From positions 22,138,684 to 22,202,683 of the forward strand of contig OW804102.1 in assembly GCA_942159475.1 (NCBI GenBank): DNA of 64,000 nucleotides, read 5' to 3'. The notes beneath the pieces are model-generated. The model was not told where the DNA came from, did no database searches, and worked only from the letters and a program-made list of their open reading frames with translations. Below are positions 44,216-56,911 of the stretch, in pieces. The translations under genes and the position numbers were made by a program. The first letter of the stretch is position 1. Each line of letters starts with the position of its first letter. Source of the DNA: Sthenelais limicola. Taxonomy: Eukaryota; Annelida; Polychaeta; Phyllodocida; Sigalionidae.

Positions 44216-45282
44216 ATGGACAAAGCAAAGCCCAGTCCTCCCAAGCTCTTGAACGCACCACTGAATATTACCTCAAGACGGAAAATATCTGGATATTGGC
44301 CTATAAAGGCTCTTCCCTCAGCGACTAGAAATAGGAAATAAGGCAGCCAAGGAGGGAAAGAATAGCCTGCTATGGGTTTATCAGCAGAAGCACAAGGCCA
44401 CTCAGGTTAGAGTGCCAATAGCAGTAGAGCCCTTTCCTCCTTCATGCCTCTTTGTTTAGACTCAATGTTAGGCAGGGTGAAACACCATTATTCATGGTCA
44501 GTGGACTAGGGTCTGACCACCGCAATTGTAGCAGTCACTGATTGGCTTCTATGTTGATTATAGGGCAATAGGGAGGAGGGCTATTAGCATTAAAGCTCTT
44601 TTGTGCAGTATTGATCAGTGGGTGCGAAACTATTTAGGTAAATCAGTGAAAACTGTTGAAATAGTCGAAGCAATTTAGCGCAAAACACCTAAAAGGAAAA
44701 GAAAGAATTGGAACAGAGTTGCTCGTTTTCGCTATGCTAATTTTCATAATGTCCCAGTGTGAACATAGCAAAGTGTACACAACTATAGGCGATGGGAAAT
44801 AGGTGTTAAATGGCCATTTTACAAAATGGCGGAAACATAGCAAATAGAGATGGAGGATCTCCTTTATTATAATGTGTTGCACCTGTAGGGCTTTTATAAT
44901 AAAGACTAATACCTACCAACGCATGGAATCTGACAGTTCTTTACTTCCGATTTATTTTGTGTAAAAAACTCTCTCGATCGTTTTCACTTATTCCTCAGGT
45001 TTCACGGACTACATTAATGAAATGCCTTTAGATTCTGAAAGGGGAAAGTTGAATCTATAAGGGGAGTATATATTTTAGTTCTGTTAAAATTATTCTTTTT
45101 TTAGCCTGTCAAACACGACCCACAAGTTACGCCGAAATTGCATCGTTTTCGTCCTGCTTGCTGGCAGTATATAGGCCTATGGTGCTGTTGATGAAAAAGT
45201 TCTCATATTTCGATTATTATTCCTTCATTTAGGTGGCAGCTGTATAGTAAAGATAGAACCACAACTCGGAGGTCGTAAATAA
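44216..45282. other. Unique sequence, no supported gene
   Basis: 45030-45115 (GATTCTGAAAGGGGAAAGTT, GAATCTATAAGGGG) is matched in reverse by 52395-52440 (GATTCAACTCTCCCCTTTTA, GAATCT), an uncharacterised shared fragment. Confidence 0.4.
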
Positions 45283-45387
45283 ACGTGTTTTCCTCATAGG
45301 TGCTACAGAAGTCTTGCCTCTTAAAAAAACTCACTATCGCTTGTGTGTCAAAGGTTGGTTTTTCTCGCACCTACGAGGAAAACGTGT
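45283..45387. mobile_element. 105-bp MITE/hairpin, ACGTGTTTTCCTC ends
   Basis: ACGTGTTTTCCTCATAGGTG at the left and CACCTACGAGGAAAACGTGT at the right: ~20-bp terminal inverted repeats with two mismatches. ~65-bp interior. Confidence 0.75.
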
Positions 45388-46925
45388 CCATACCACCTCA
45401 TGTGGTTCAATCGTATGGTTCAACATAACTGTATATTTTATTCAATCAGTATCAGTATCAGTTCAATCTGTACAGAAAAAGGGATCAATATAGGGAGAAT
45501 AGAGATAACAACAAAATCTTGAGAGGGAGAGAAGGACTCACTTTCAAACAATTCAATCCAAAACCAGAAAGAATGCCAAGAAGCGCATACCACAGAGGCA
45601 TCTCTCTGTGGAATCTGTTAAAGGAGGGGGTAAGAAATTGTAATGAGCAGGAGAAGTTCTCTCAGCTGGGCTGGTACAAAATCTAACTTTGTGAATGAGG
45701 ATGAGACAGGATATTGATGTGAGAGGTGGTTTTTAATCGGTTCCCGTTTTTATGTATAAAGTCCTTGTAAGGACTAGGCGATTAAAATGTGAGACAGCCT
45801 ATAACATAAGTAAATTGAATTGGTGTTGATGTAAGACGGACAGAATTGAAGATAATGAGTTGACATAAAGTGTTAATCATTGTAATTATTGTCAGTATAA
45901 GTAATGCAATAGCCCTGCGACGTTAGTCGGGTATGAAATGGCAGGATGCCAATATGATATTTATTGTTAAACAAAAATAATTGCTTCATAAATTTATTTG
46001 ATTAGTTTGGGAGCTTCTTGATATGTATAAACTAGAGATGCATGTTATATGAAATAGAATCACTTCTAGAATTTATGGCAGCGCGACAAAACATTCACCA
46101 TGTGAACATGCGTATTTTTCTATAAACAGTTTAAATCATTGTGGCCTTCAGTAAAAATAAATTCAATGCCATTTTTAATCATCGACGTTTTAAAGAAAAA
46201 ACCCATAAAAACTCAATTAATAACAAAGTTATTCTACTCCCAATATCCACTACGCCTGCATAATATTGATCGTGAAACAATATACTTTATTTTGTACTTT
46301 ATAAGATGAAGTACATATAAACAGGTCTAGTTGTTTCATCATGACCACTAAAGGTCATATTCTTTTCTTAAAACGTCAATAATTACAATTCCTCCAGGGT
46401 TGCAGAGTGGTTGGTACTTGCCAGATTCGGAATCAGTAGATTCTGAAAATCTGGAATCAATAAAAAAAACCCAGCAGTATAACCCAAAATGTAGGGTTCA
46501 CCTAATAAAAGATATTCTAGGTCTGAACTATTCAAAGTGAAACCAGGCCATCGACTCTATAGGGTGTGTATTGTCAAAATCCCAATTTCTAAAAATAAAC
46601 TGTCATGGACAACCTTTGGGAAATTATGATGTAGAGAATTAGCAATTGGTAAGTGCAAATGACAAAAAGTAGTGGAAAAACCTCTTTCTAGACACATTTT
46701 GGGGCTCAGCTGATGGCCTATATATAATAATCACTCAGTCTCAAATGTGGTTGGCTAACCGGGACTATATTTTTCTGTTTCTCCCTGGGCATGAGACAGA
46801 ACCTTTGGAGTGCAAGATATTAACTGATTCATTTATAACGTTCACTTCCCCGAAAAAACGCTGCTCGGGGATGCCTGTGGCGCCCTCGATCGATGAGTAC
46901 ATGAAGCTATCCCCCGAAACAAAGA
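45388..46925. other. Unique sequence, no supported feature
   Basis: ATCAGTATCAGTATCAGTTCAATC short repeat at 45444-45467. The 72-codon frame at 46745-46963 overlaps the start of a Family 2 MITE and has no domain. Confidence 0.4.
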
Positions 46926-47280
46926 CAATAGGCGAATTGCATAGCCACCATCTTGAATCTTGATTTGCATGGAATTATGGGACTAGTGGTACAGTCTAAA
47001 ATCTATGGTAAACATGCCATGTTCAGCATGGACTATCTATCAATGCTCTAATCTCAATAGGCCTATATGTGTTCTACATGTTTCAATAACACAAGTCACC
47101 ATCTTTCCCATCATGCATTTAGTTTTCATATATTATTTATACTAGCTGTGATTTTGATCAAAACATTCTTGCAATTTTCGATAGAAATGTTGCTAAATAT
47201 TTGTATTTCAAATGTTAGCTGAATGCATCCCAGCATGCACTGTAATAGACATGCGCAGTGAGACATGCAAGTCCCCTATC
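46926..47280 (+). mobile_element. Family 2 MITE, complete
   Basis: Left ATAGGCGAATTGCATAGCCA, then CCATCTTGAATCTTGATTTG; right GCGCAGTGAGACATGCAAGT, then CCCCTAT. The ends form TAGGGGACTTGCAT-type inverted repeats. 355 bp with CATGCCATGTTCAGCATGGA, GCATCCCAGCATGCAC inside. Reference copy for the family. Confidence 0.8.
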
Positions 47281-48446
47281 GTATCATATGTTTCTAAAGG
47301 TTTTTTCTTTCCACATCTAATTTGACTCAACTGGCATTGATACAATACAGGGATCAGAACCATGTATAGCTCTCCTGACATGGAGACCCTATAGGAACCT
47401 GAAGGGAAACCCTATAGTAGACCAGTACACACCAAATATACGATCCCTGGCGGGTTTCAAATGAACCATAGTCAGGTTGTGCAGTAACCTGAGAGAAAAA
47501 TCACTGATTGCCTTTCTAGACCATTGTAACCTACAGGTCATGACAGTCAATTGTGACCACATATATGATATGTTACAGGAAAATGAGTCATCAGTCGCAA
47601 TAAATGCATTTTGAGATGCCATCATATTTCGAAAGATGAGATCAAGCGGATTCCGATTATGGTAAACATTAATAAGTGCCTTTATTATGCAAGAAAAAGG
47701 TTAGCACTAATTTTTTATGGTCAATCGTTTTAGTAAATTAGTTCAATATACTTTTTAAGATATGTCTCACATAGCTCAGATGCCTATGATATAAAGTTTT
47801 AATAGTGATTTATTCATACAGAGTACGAATGTGCCAAATCCTTTGCTATGATTTAATAGTTTCAATCGTTGCAATGTTTCTATTTCTTGGAGATAACTCA
47901 TTCCAAGCCTTTGCACTTTTTTCAGTTCTATACAACCTTCGCTCTTGGAGACTTAAAATCATAGATCTTTCGTTTCTATTTTTCCATGCATTTACTTATA
48001 TCAACATTTTACCCAAAACGAAATAAGACGAAATACGAAAAACGAAAACGAAATAAGACTAACATTAGCTCCAACATAGTTATATCTGTGGATAGCACTG
48101 TAAAAACCATCCAAAATCATATCATTTTGTTTCATCTCATCTCATTTCATTCCATCGTTTTTCTTGCAATCGTTTACTCAGAACTAATAGCATTGCCCAT
48201 ATTCTACTAATAAATTGAGGTAACCATCCTGCTTAGTTCTCCTTCATATAGACTCTCACATCTGTCGACATTCTAATATTCAACAAAGCATGTCCATATG
48301 AAACAATACCTTTTGGATCACTCTGCTTTTTGCTAGTAATGGCCAGAACAGAGTGCTATCCTAGAGGCTAACTTTGGTACCATATATATATTGCCTTCGC
48401 TTGGGAATGCTTTTATTCAATTACTAAATGGGGGTACTACTATGAG
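47281..48446. other. Unique sequence, one Family D-like fragment
   Basis: 47565-47640 (GATATGTTACAGGAAAATGA, GTCGCAATAAATGCATTTTG) resembles a reverse Family D end. No gene. Confidence 0.4.
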
Positions 48447-48677
48447 TGTTAGGTGGTCAGAAAATGCTGAATTGGCTCGTAGCGCTACACATTTTATAGT
48501 AAAGTCTGCTAAATTAGGTTGAACATGATGAATACTATACCCGAGTATGCTTGGTATTACGTTGATAAAAAAGCTCTGTTCGGTTATGCTGAACTGCATT
48601 TCGAATTTTAATTTAGTCTTAACATTGGGCTCCTTAATTTGGTGAGGCAAATTGTACATTTTCTGGCGATATCACCC
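48447..48677 (+). mobile_element. Family 1 MITE, complete but diverged
   Basis: TGTTAGGTGGTCAGAAAATG ... GTAAAGTCTGCTAAATTAGG ... GCAAATTGTACATTTTCTGG, then CGATATCACCC. Confidence 0.75.
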
Positions 48678-49876
48678 AATTGCATTTATATTTTACATTT
48701 TTTACCAGGAGTAGCTCACCCTACAGTGGTTATACCCTTTTCACGTTTTCGGTGGTAGCACTTGGATGGCGATCTTAGTTATACTTTTCACATTTACCTT
48801 CTTTTGAAATTAATATTATGAAAGTAATGATTCCGGGTTTCTTTCATATTGACCTAATAAAGAAATAGATTTGAGCAAGGTCCATAAATCAAGAATTTTA
48901 AACATATTTTTTTGATAACTTTATTTCAACTGACGAAGGGCTCCCTGATTTGGAATCACTTCCCCATTTCGTCACGTTTAATGTCATTAAACGTTTTCTT
49001 TTGTGTTTTCCCCCCAATGTCATCAATATCAATAATTCAGATATTCAGTTATACATACTTGATACATACATGTACTATTCAGTCGATCGGCACGTTTTGT
49101 AAATTATACTAAAATAGGCTGGCTGGAAAAGATAAATTATACTAGGTGACAGAAACCAATTCATCCAAAGACATCTAAGTGATATCACACTCCCCATCGA
49201 AAATATAAGGGTTTCCTATAGTAACAGGTTATTTTTCTTTAATTTGTCAGAAAATTGGTTCTTAGCGTCCAATTTCTAAGAGAGGAATTCACTACTTACA
49301 TTGCCCCTAGGATGCACCACGGATATTACTACAGATATATAAGGCATAAATCCAACCTCCCTCCTCCACTATACAATCTCTAGTGTCTTCTTTAGTACCA
49401 AAGAGTGCAACTAAATAGAAATTAGTTTCTAATAAATGCCACTATGTTTTAGACTATATTGCACTAATGGACAAAAAGGTGTACAAGTTAAGTAGGACAC
49501 ATGCCATTGAGGAATAACTTACGGCCCCCAATATATGTCAACCTAAGCCATTACAAAAAAAAATCATTCTGTTTTCCTTTCTGGTTTGGCTTCATTAGCA
49601 TTTGATTACCAAGGTATTCTGATGTCGACCTCCCTGCACCAAATCCCCAATGAAATAGGAGAAATGGAACACAGGTTTCTCATTAGAATTAAAATTGTGT
49701 TCTCAGCCAAAACCCATATCCATTAAGCCATTTGTCTAGTCTTAAGAGGATTGTGGACTCGCCTGATACGGTCCGGCGGGCTACAATCTTGCGGACAAGA
49801 TTAGATGAATCCATTTGTCTCTTGGCGCATCTGGCGCCCAAAAGACTTGGCCAGTGGACACTTGGCTTAGCATTGG
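48678..49876. other. Unique sequence, no supported gene
   Basis: A faint Family 1-like string at 49083-49130. Two mutually antisense frames (49689-49989) are unrecognised and run into Family 3. Confidence 0.4.
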
Positions 49877-50205
49877 TCAAAACTAGATATTTTCTACTTT
49901 TTATTCCTTTCCTTTCCAACCCACCTAAAAGACATTTAACCATCATGTTGGGGGATTGTGTCCAGGTGTGTTTGCTACAGGACATCTAAAAACGTCTTTT
50001 GTATTTGAAGGACCTTCCCAAATCCAGTGCTGCAAAAACTTAACTTAATATCGCTCACAGGCGACCGTTTTTGCGCGGCAGATTCGACAGAATATTGTTC
50101 TAACATATATAACAGCAGCAGAATATTATATGATTAAGTGTAGTACCGTAAGTCTTAATATTAGTAAATTAGGTAAGGTAGTGTTAGTCGTAATAGCAGC
50201 TTTAA
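49877..50205 (+). mobile_element. Family 3 MITE, near complete
   Basis: TTTTCTACTTTTTATTCC, CTTTCCAACCCACCTAAAAG, TCTTTTGTATTTGAAGGACC, ATATCGCTCACAGGCGACCG, ending GTAATAGCAGCTTTAA. The left terminus is degraded. Confidence 0.65.
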
Positions 50206-52439
50206 CTGACAGAATCTTTTGAGATGTTGTCGAGGCATGGAAACCTACATCTTTGTCTTCCCAAACGAAACAATTTTTACCATTGTTCTACTCTAGGTGT
50301 CCCTTTTTTAGTTTCGAATATCAAAGCTAGATAAAATTAATGAGATTATCACTATGAAGTTTAAATACCTAGCATTTTACTTCCTGGAACCTACTTTTGC
50401 TGAGTTATGTTTTTACTGAGTTACAGTTTTTCCCAGAGAAATATCAACAAAACACCCATTAACTAACAACTCTTGAAACAGAAGTCACTAGGTGTTTCTA
50501 TGCGCTAAAGTTGAGTTTGAGTTTTAAAGTCTTTATTCAGCAAGACATTGTGCAAAGCGCACCATTCAAGTAATTCTGGTAAATATCAATTGTGGCTACA
50601 AATCAATTTATGCTGGACCATTCTCACAGCGAATGAAAACACTAGATTGTCACATTTTTAAGCATGCTTAACACATCTTTACTTAATGTCCTCCGTCCTT
50701 ATAACTACTTAAACGATTAAATCTTTTGCGCCTTTAGCCTTTAACCTTTAATTTCCCTCGAGTCTTCGAATAGAGACAATTAAAGGCGGACAAAAGAGAT
50801 TCCAAATGCTAATGGTTCGCTAATGCCCTTTTCTAAAGCAAATGTGTCTAATCCCAAGTTGCGTACAAAAATTAGTATTTCTTCTGCACATACTACATTA
50901 GAAAGGGCCTTTGGAATACGCTGAAAGTTGGATAGTGTGCTTGTACATCTACATTGCATATTCCCTGTGGACAATGTTCTGCTATGTTTCTTTAAACATT
51001 AAATGTTTTATTAACCAGAGCATTCCGAAGTTCAAGTATAAAAATACAGTCTTTTTTAGACTGTTTTCATACGTTGGCTTATGATTGAATTTGTAAAACC
51101 AAATATACAAAAGAAATTGAATTAACACCATTGACGTCCTCGTCACTACATTCATGAATATGTAAATCACCAGTGGTTTAGCTATCATGATTTTTTTTTG
51201 GACATTTTTATTTTCTGAATGGAAAAACAGGAAAAAGTTTGCAGAAATAACCGCCGCTGACAATAAGCGTTAATGTTCTCCGCCTTTGTCCATTCTGATC
51301 TCTTTTCTAATATCTATCTAGAATGGTATGCAATTTCTTCGATCTCCTTACCAGTATTGAAAATGCAATAGAATATGGAAGATTAGAAACAAGCTAGGGA
51401 AATATAGTATAATAAACTTTGTGCTTGATGTAGAAAGAGTGGTTACAGTATAGGCTCAGAGTCTTTCAGGTCAGATAAGAATGGCATGTCAGTGATTTGA
51501 CACCTACTGCGCAAACGGCTTTCCTGGCCCTGGAGTAGGCGTTTTTATATGGAAAGATAAAAATGGCATTTCATTAACATTTTGCGGTTTGGAGCGAGAG
51601 AATTTCCATTTCCCTCAACTTGGAAGGACTCTCTTAACTCTGGGCCTAGACTGGTTAATTTTAACAGTGTTGTTTGACCCCATGATTCTTGTCATCCCAG
51701 CTGAATGGCTGTTAGTGTAGCCATATAGTGGTTGGTCCAGGGTTTTAATTATAGGAACACGGTGTAAAGGACGAATAAATGTTGTCTTAGAGGTGATATA
51801 CATCGCCTTAAGACATCATTATAACATACTTTCTGCCATATTACCCAGCGTTAAAGTTGACCAAAGTATTCATTTCCCATAGAAGGTGCCACATAGGACA
51901 CTGTAAACACGCTTACTGAACACACGATGAGCCTTGTAAGAATGTATTCACGTAGACTTAAAGAGGATGTAATGACCATGTTATCTGGGGAGATGTACAC
52001 AATACATACATGCCAATAACATGTCAGTATTTCATGCTTATAACACGATGTTATAGTGTGTAGTAAATTCCCAAACTAATCTTATTTACTTCTCTGACAT
52101 CATCGTCTTCCTTTTGTTCTTGCCAAAGCACTGAGTAAGCAACTCTCCTATTGGCTGAAACGTGAAGGCTTCTGACGTCATTGTCACTAAACACTGTGAT
52201 AGAGCAATCAACGAATATGAAGCCGTCTCACTAAAGTCCTGTTAATTTGATGTGATAGATTTAATAGATGTTAGTGATTTAATTTGATAGATATATATAT
52301 ATATATATGATAGAACCACATAAGCCTGAGTATCAATACGTTTTCCACGTGTTCGACCAGCTAAATTAAAAAGAATTAATCTCAAGAACTGAAAAATGTA
52401 TACACCTCATAGATTCAACTCTCCCCTTTTAGAATCTAA
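50206..52439. other. Unique sequence, no supported gene
   Basis: 50525-50565 (TTTAAAGTCTTTATTCAGCA, AGACATTGTGC) resembles strings at 1290 and 6550 and may be a shared retroelement tail. (AT)n at 52290-52307. The small frames are unrecognised. Confidence 0.4.
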
Positions 52440-52649
52440 TAATTGGCAACAATTTTATCAACAATTGCAAAAATATTTTCACTAATATCATTGCTTGTAT
52501 AGATGTTTAATGAAAACCAAATGCACGATAGGAAAGAAGAAGGCTTGTGTTATGGAATCATGTAGAACACATGGATGTTGACATTAGAGCATTGATAAAT
52601 GGTCCAAGCTGAACATAACATATTCTCTTTAGACTTGATACTGTACCAT
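52440..52649 (-). mobile_element. Family 2 MITE, first part, split by element A
   Basis: GCAACAATTTTATCAACAAT, TGAAAACCAAATGCACGATA, AGAGCATTGATAAATGGTCC, ACTGTACCAT match the interior of the 6.8-7.1 kb copy. It continues at 56434-56495 after 3.78 kb of inserted DNA. Confidence 0.75.
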
Positions 52650-53523
52650 TAGTCCAGTAAAAATAGGGTTTGACCTAGGAAAAATTGCAACAGAAGGTTT
52701 CTCAACGGTTTTGGGTAGTATGAGTGCCCCTTATCATCATACTAAAAGTCTAGAAAAATCTATGTAGGAGAACATGCCCAAAATCTCAAAAAACAAAATG
52801 GCCGCCTCTCAAACTTTGAAACGCCATAACTCAGTGTAAAATCAATATATATATTCAAGTGTGAATACACTTTTTCATGGTTTTCGGGCATTGGGAATCC
52901 AATGAAACAATAATGAAATCCATAGAAACAATATTTTTCAAGTTAGTGTACTGATACAGAGAAGAAATGGGAAAATATGTCCAGCAAATGCATCCTGTGA
53001 AGAGAAAAAAATCTAACTCAATTTGATTGAAAACATTCATGATCAAGGGCACTAGGAAATGAGTTTCTGTAATCCAAACTATTATACAAGAATATTGAAC
53101 AGTGCATATAAGGAGAATAGTATTTGTATTACTCTGTTACTTCAAGAAATATCAATTCACCTCCTGCATAAGGCACCTCATATATTGTCCTTAAATTAAC
53201 TCAGTGTAAGACCAACTTATATTCAAGTGTGAATACATGTTTCCAATGTTTTCAGGCATGGAGAATCCAATGAAACAATAATAAAATCCATATAATCATT
53301 ATTTATCAGGTTAGTCTTCTGATACATGAAAAATGTCCAGCAAATGCATCCTGTGAAGGGAAAAAACTCATTTAGTCAGATTGTACAAAGGCATTCATAA
53401 CCAAGGATATATATATGGTAACATTGTTCCACTGAACAAACTGTCATAAGTATTGCTGTAATACCTGTCAATATGGCAGCTGACATATCAGCCTGACTTC
53501 ATCAGTCTGGTACATATAGTGCC

Positions 53524-54560
53524 TCAGCTGTTTGAACATTCACCATCATGGCCACATGCAGCAGTGCATTCCATGATAATCTGTCATGAACACTTCAGAC
53601 TGCAACAGTTTCTCTTACATCTGCAGCAAATGATCTGTAGTAGTTGCATTAGGGAGGTCAGTTGACTTCCATCCCCAAATCTATGGATGGAATTGAACTT
53701 CCTTCCAAGTTTAAATTTGGTAGCATACTCTCTGGCTGTGGTACTTATTAGCAGCAGATATAGATGGGAGGATCTGTGGATGGACATGCTTGAGGAGGGC
53801 AGGGAGCCTTTTTTTATAATGCAGTAATTTACAGAACTAAAATATCCCATTCTTCACCTTTCTCTATATATCCAATAAGGATACTCTGTTATCAGGGGAC
53901 ACCTCAGCTTGTATTTGGAGCATAAACATGCTGGCAAACATCTAAATGCAGAAGCAGATACTGATATGCTTATGTTGCAAATAGCAGTTGAATCTCATAG
54001 ACCAAAAGAATTTAATTTTATATCACATCATGCTATTTGCATTAAGAAGAGCAGTGTTCTGCATTCCTGGTATCCTAGATTCTTTTCACACATTTGATGC
54101 TCCAAACGCTTGGCTCTTTTGCACTCTTTCCCTCTTTGAGTCATGGAAAGATGTTGTAATCAAGTGTGTGTTTTCACCGATGGGAATAGTGCCACATTCC
54201 TTAGCAAATTCAACTGCTGTTTGCAATATAAGCATATCTGCATCTGCTTTGGCATGCAATGTAATGATATAATTTGCCCTCAGATGTTCATAGATTTCAA
54301 CTTATACTTTCTTTGCTATGTCATGCATGGTTGCTGGAAAAGAAAACAGTCCTTCTGTAGCACCCTTGTATCTCCACAAGGAGGTCATTTATTTGGTCAT
54401 ACCTTTTCCCCTTGATTTGAAAGTGCACAGATATGGGTGATTACTGACCAGTTCTGTTGACAGTCAAGTCAGTCAATAATTTTGTGCAACTACATGGAAA
54501 CCCTCTTATAGCCTACCATACACATATTCATTCCAGATTACTTGCAGCTAAAGTTTTCAA
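53524..54560 (-). pseudogene. Decayed transposon XPG/PIN-like nuclease, copy 1 in A
   Basis: Mirror of the plus-strand copy at 59103-60139 (arm coordinates sum to 113663); see that entry for the motif walk. The tail ends CSNS-stop at 53524. The piece 53909-54060, which reads as an upstream part of the other copy on plus, interrupts it between the GCDTTS-like and HSxRV blocks. Multiple stops and frameshifts. Confidence 0.65.
53909..54060 (+). pseudogene. Displaced nuclease-motif fragment, copy 2 in A
   Basis: Plus strand reads HKHAGKHLNAEADTDMLMLQ, then IAVES and KEFNFI, parallel to HAKADADMLILQTAVEFAK of copy 1. It lies inside copy 1 on the opposite strand, so the two copies are interleaved. 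The downstream GEDTDL segment is lost. Confidence 0.6.
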
Positions 54561-54929
54561 AGTTTCCGGTTACCAATCATTACAGCATATTCACACCACA
54601 TCTTTGCATTTAGAGAACAAAGCTCCACTTTCTTGGTAGGGATAAAAAGACTCTGCTATCTGTGGATTCTCAGAATACACTTATCTAGTAGTTCTACAAT
54701 GTAGAATATGAATCTTTAGTGTTAAAAGGGGCTTAAAGCAACCAATCCCTTCAATCAAATGGAATTTATAACCATATGATATGATATATATGAATTAGAG
54801 ATCATTCCTTTTTCGTGACTGAGAACAACTTCCAGTGGTATTTTTTCAAATGATCAAGAATCTTCCTGGACCTTGTTGCTCATATATAGATCATTGAGGC
54901 TGGTATTTTCAGAGCATCATGTTTTATTG

Positions 54930-55352
54930 AGAACTATGCCAGTGAGAAGGGGGAATTGAGGCTGTTCCTCCTCCCATCATATGTTCAAAAGACGTTTGTG
55001 TATCAAATGCTATTAGAGAATTCTAGGATAGCAAATGTGCACAGCACTCTTATTGAAATAACAGGGTATGATACAACATAGGGTATTTTTGCGTCTATGA
55101 TGCAGCATACCTGAATGCCAAAGGCAAGCTGAGATATACATAGACTAATACCACTAGATTCAAACTTGGAATTATGTTCCATTATAGATGTTCACAATTC
55201 CCATCTGTATCTACCAAGTGAACTCCTGCTCCTGATGAACAACTACAAATTATGCTAGAATGACTGCAACAGTCAGAGGTATTCCTTCAGAAGATTAAAC
55301 TTGGAATGTATTTCAGATGTGGCCTGGCAATGGTGACTGTTCAAACAGTTGA
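54930..55352 (+). pseudogene. Decayed nuclease C-terminal half, copy 2 in A
   Basis: In shifting plus frames: NVHSTLIEITGYDTT (counterpart of FLHAIxGCDTTS), YLNAKGKLRY, then DCNSQRYSFRRLNLECIS and GNGDCSNS-stop (55350-55352). Several cysteines of the CXC-like tail are mutated. Same end (CSNS-stop) as copy 1. Confidence 0.6.
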
Positions 55353-56433
55353 GGTGCTAATGATCAAATTAAGGACAACATGAGAGGTGCCTTATGCAGG
55401 AGGAGAATTGAGATTTCTTGAAGTATATCAGAGTAATACAAATACTATTTTCTTAAAGTGGCTAAGATAGTTAAAATGAGTAGTCACAGAATCACATGAA
55501 ACTTATTCAGTGTAAACATATAGGACATGTATGACAATATCTTAAGTATATAGAGCACCAACATTGTTTCCTCATTCAATAATCATTGAATAAGTGTAAT
55601 GAATAGACCAGATTTCAAATCACAGAATAGTAGCCGTCAAGTGGTGCCCCCACTCTCTTAAGTGACCAGGGATGTAACTAGCTTTAACCTAGGAGTCTAT
55701 GAGTGACCTTTGGTCAAGGCTGGCATTATGTAACTCCAGATGCCAGAACCCAACTGCCATTCTGACATAACTGGACATCTCTGCATGGTATATGAAAACA
55801 ATTTTGCTCACTATTGTACCAAATATCTGATATAATATGAATGTTAGAGTTTTGATATCCACAGGAGTTAGTTAGGTAGGGTAAGGTGAGTCAAATACTA
55901 GAAAAGGACATAGAAACTCTGTTACTTGATAATCTGGCCCACAACAGTGAGAAGTGTCACTTTAATATGCACTGTTCAATATGCTTGTATAACAGTTTGG
56001 ATTACAGAAACTCTTTTCCTACTTTCCATGGTCATGAATGTTTTCAATCAAAATGAGTTAGATTTTTTTCCCCCTCACAGGATGGATTTGCTGGACATCT
56101 TTTCCAATTTCTTCTCTGTATCAATACACTAACTTGATAAATATTGTTTCTATGGATTTTATGATTGTTTCATTGGATTCCCCATGTCTGAAAACCTTAA
56201 AAAAGTATGTTTACACTTGAATATATATTGATTTTACACTGAGTTATGGCGTTTCAAAGTTTGAGAGGCGGCCATTTTGTTTTTTGAGATTTTGGGCATG
56301 TTCCCCTACCTAGATTTTTCTAGACTTTTAGTATGATGATAAGGGGCACTCATACTACCCAAAACCGTTGAGAAACCTTCTGTTGCAATTTTTCCTAGGT
56401 TCAGCCCTTTTTTGAGCTAGATTGCCTGGACTA

Positions 56434-56495
56434 CATTGCTCCCATAATTCCATGCGAATCAAGATTCAAAATGGCGTCTATGCAAATCCCCTATT
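56434..56495 (-). mobile_element. Family 2 MITE, second part
   Basis: CATTGCTCCCATAATTCC, ATGCGAATCAAGATTCAAAA, TGGCGTCTATGCAAATCCCC continues the copy ending at 52649. An uninterrupted copy reads ACCATTAGTCCCATAATTCC at this point (7063-7082). Confidence 0.8.
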
Positions 56496-56519
56496 GGGAA
56501 ATTATCTACATTAGAGAAA

Positions 56520-56605
56520 GTAATGAAAGCGTGAGGGGAGAGAGAGAGGGAGAGGTATACATATAGGGGGGAGAGAGAAAGACAGACAGAAAGGCAGAGA
56601 GAGGA
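56520..56605 (+). repeat. GA-rich simple sequence
   Basis: GAGAGAGAGAGGGAGAGG, GGGGGGAGAGAGAAAGACAG. The two minus frames over it are low-complexity artefacts. Confidence 0.7.
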
Positions 56606-56911
56606 GTTTGTATAACTTATGCAGCATTTCTTTCCCAGAAGTGAATGAATGAACATAATTTAGTGGTCTTTGATTGATTCCTGGATTGGCAGGCGATGTC
56701 ACCAAATGATTACCAGTAATTGGAACCTAAGACACCATGATGACAAGATATGTAATATCATTTCATACAATCTGCCCGACCCCGTATATAGAAACAACTA
56801 ATTAACAGCATGGAATCATATTCCAAAATGGCCAATATGGTATATCATTTGGATAATGATCTAGTTTCAATATTGCCCCTGCAACAAGACACCAGCTATA
56901 CTTATCCATTA

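Larger units (their letters stand above)
52650..56433 (+). mobile_element. Foldback DNA transposon A (3784 bp), Academ-like
   Basis: Ends TAGTCCAGTAAAAATAGGG and ...ATTGCCTGGACTA, flanked by CAT (52647-52649 and 56434-56436), a 3-bp target duplication. Terminal inverted repeats run ~460 bp: after different first ~25 bp, both share AGGAAAAATTGCAACAGAAG, CTCAACGGTTTTGGGTAG, AAAATGGCCGCCTCTCAAAC and GGAATCCAATGAAACAAT. The subterminal block is present twice in direct order at the left (about 52833-53045 and 53207-53400). Two decayed copies of one nuclease-like protein lie inside on opposite strands; no intact transposase, so it would move in trans. Superfamily inferred from TSD length and nuclease type. 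Confidence 0.8.
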
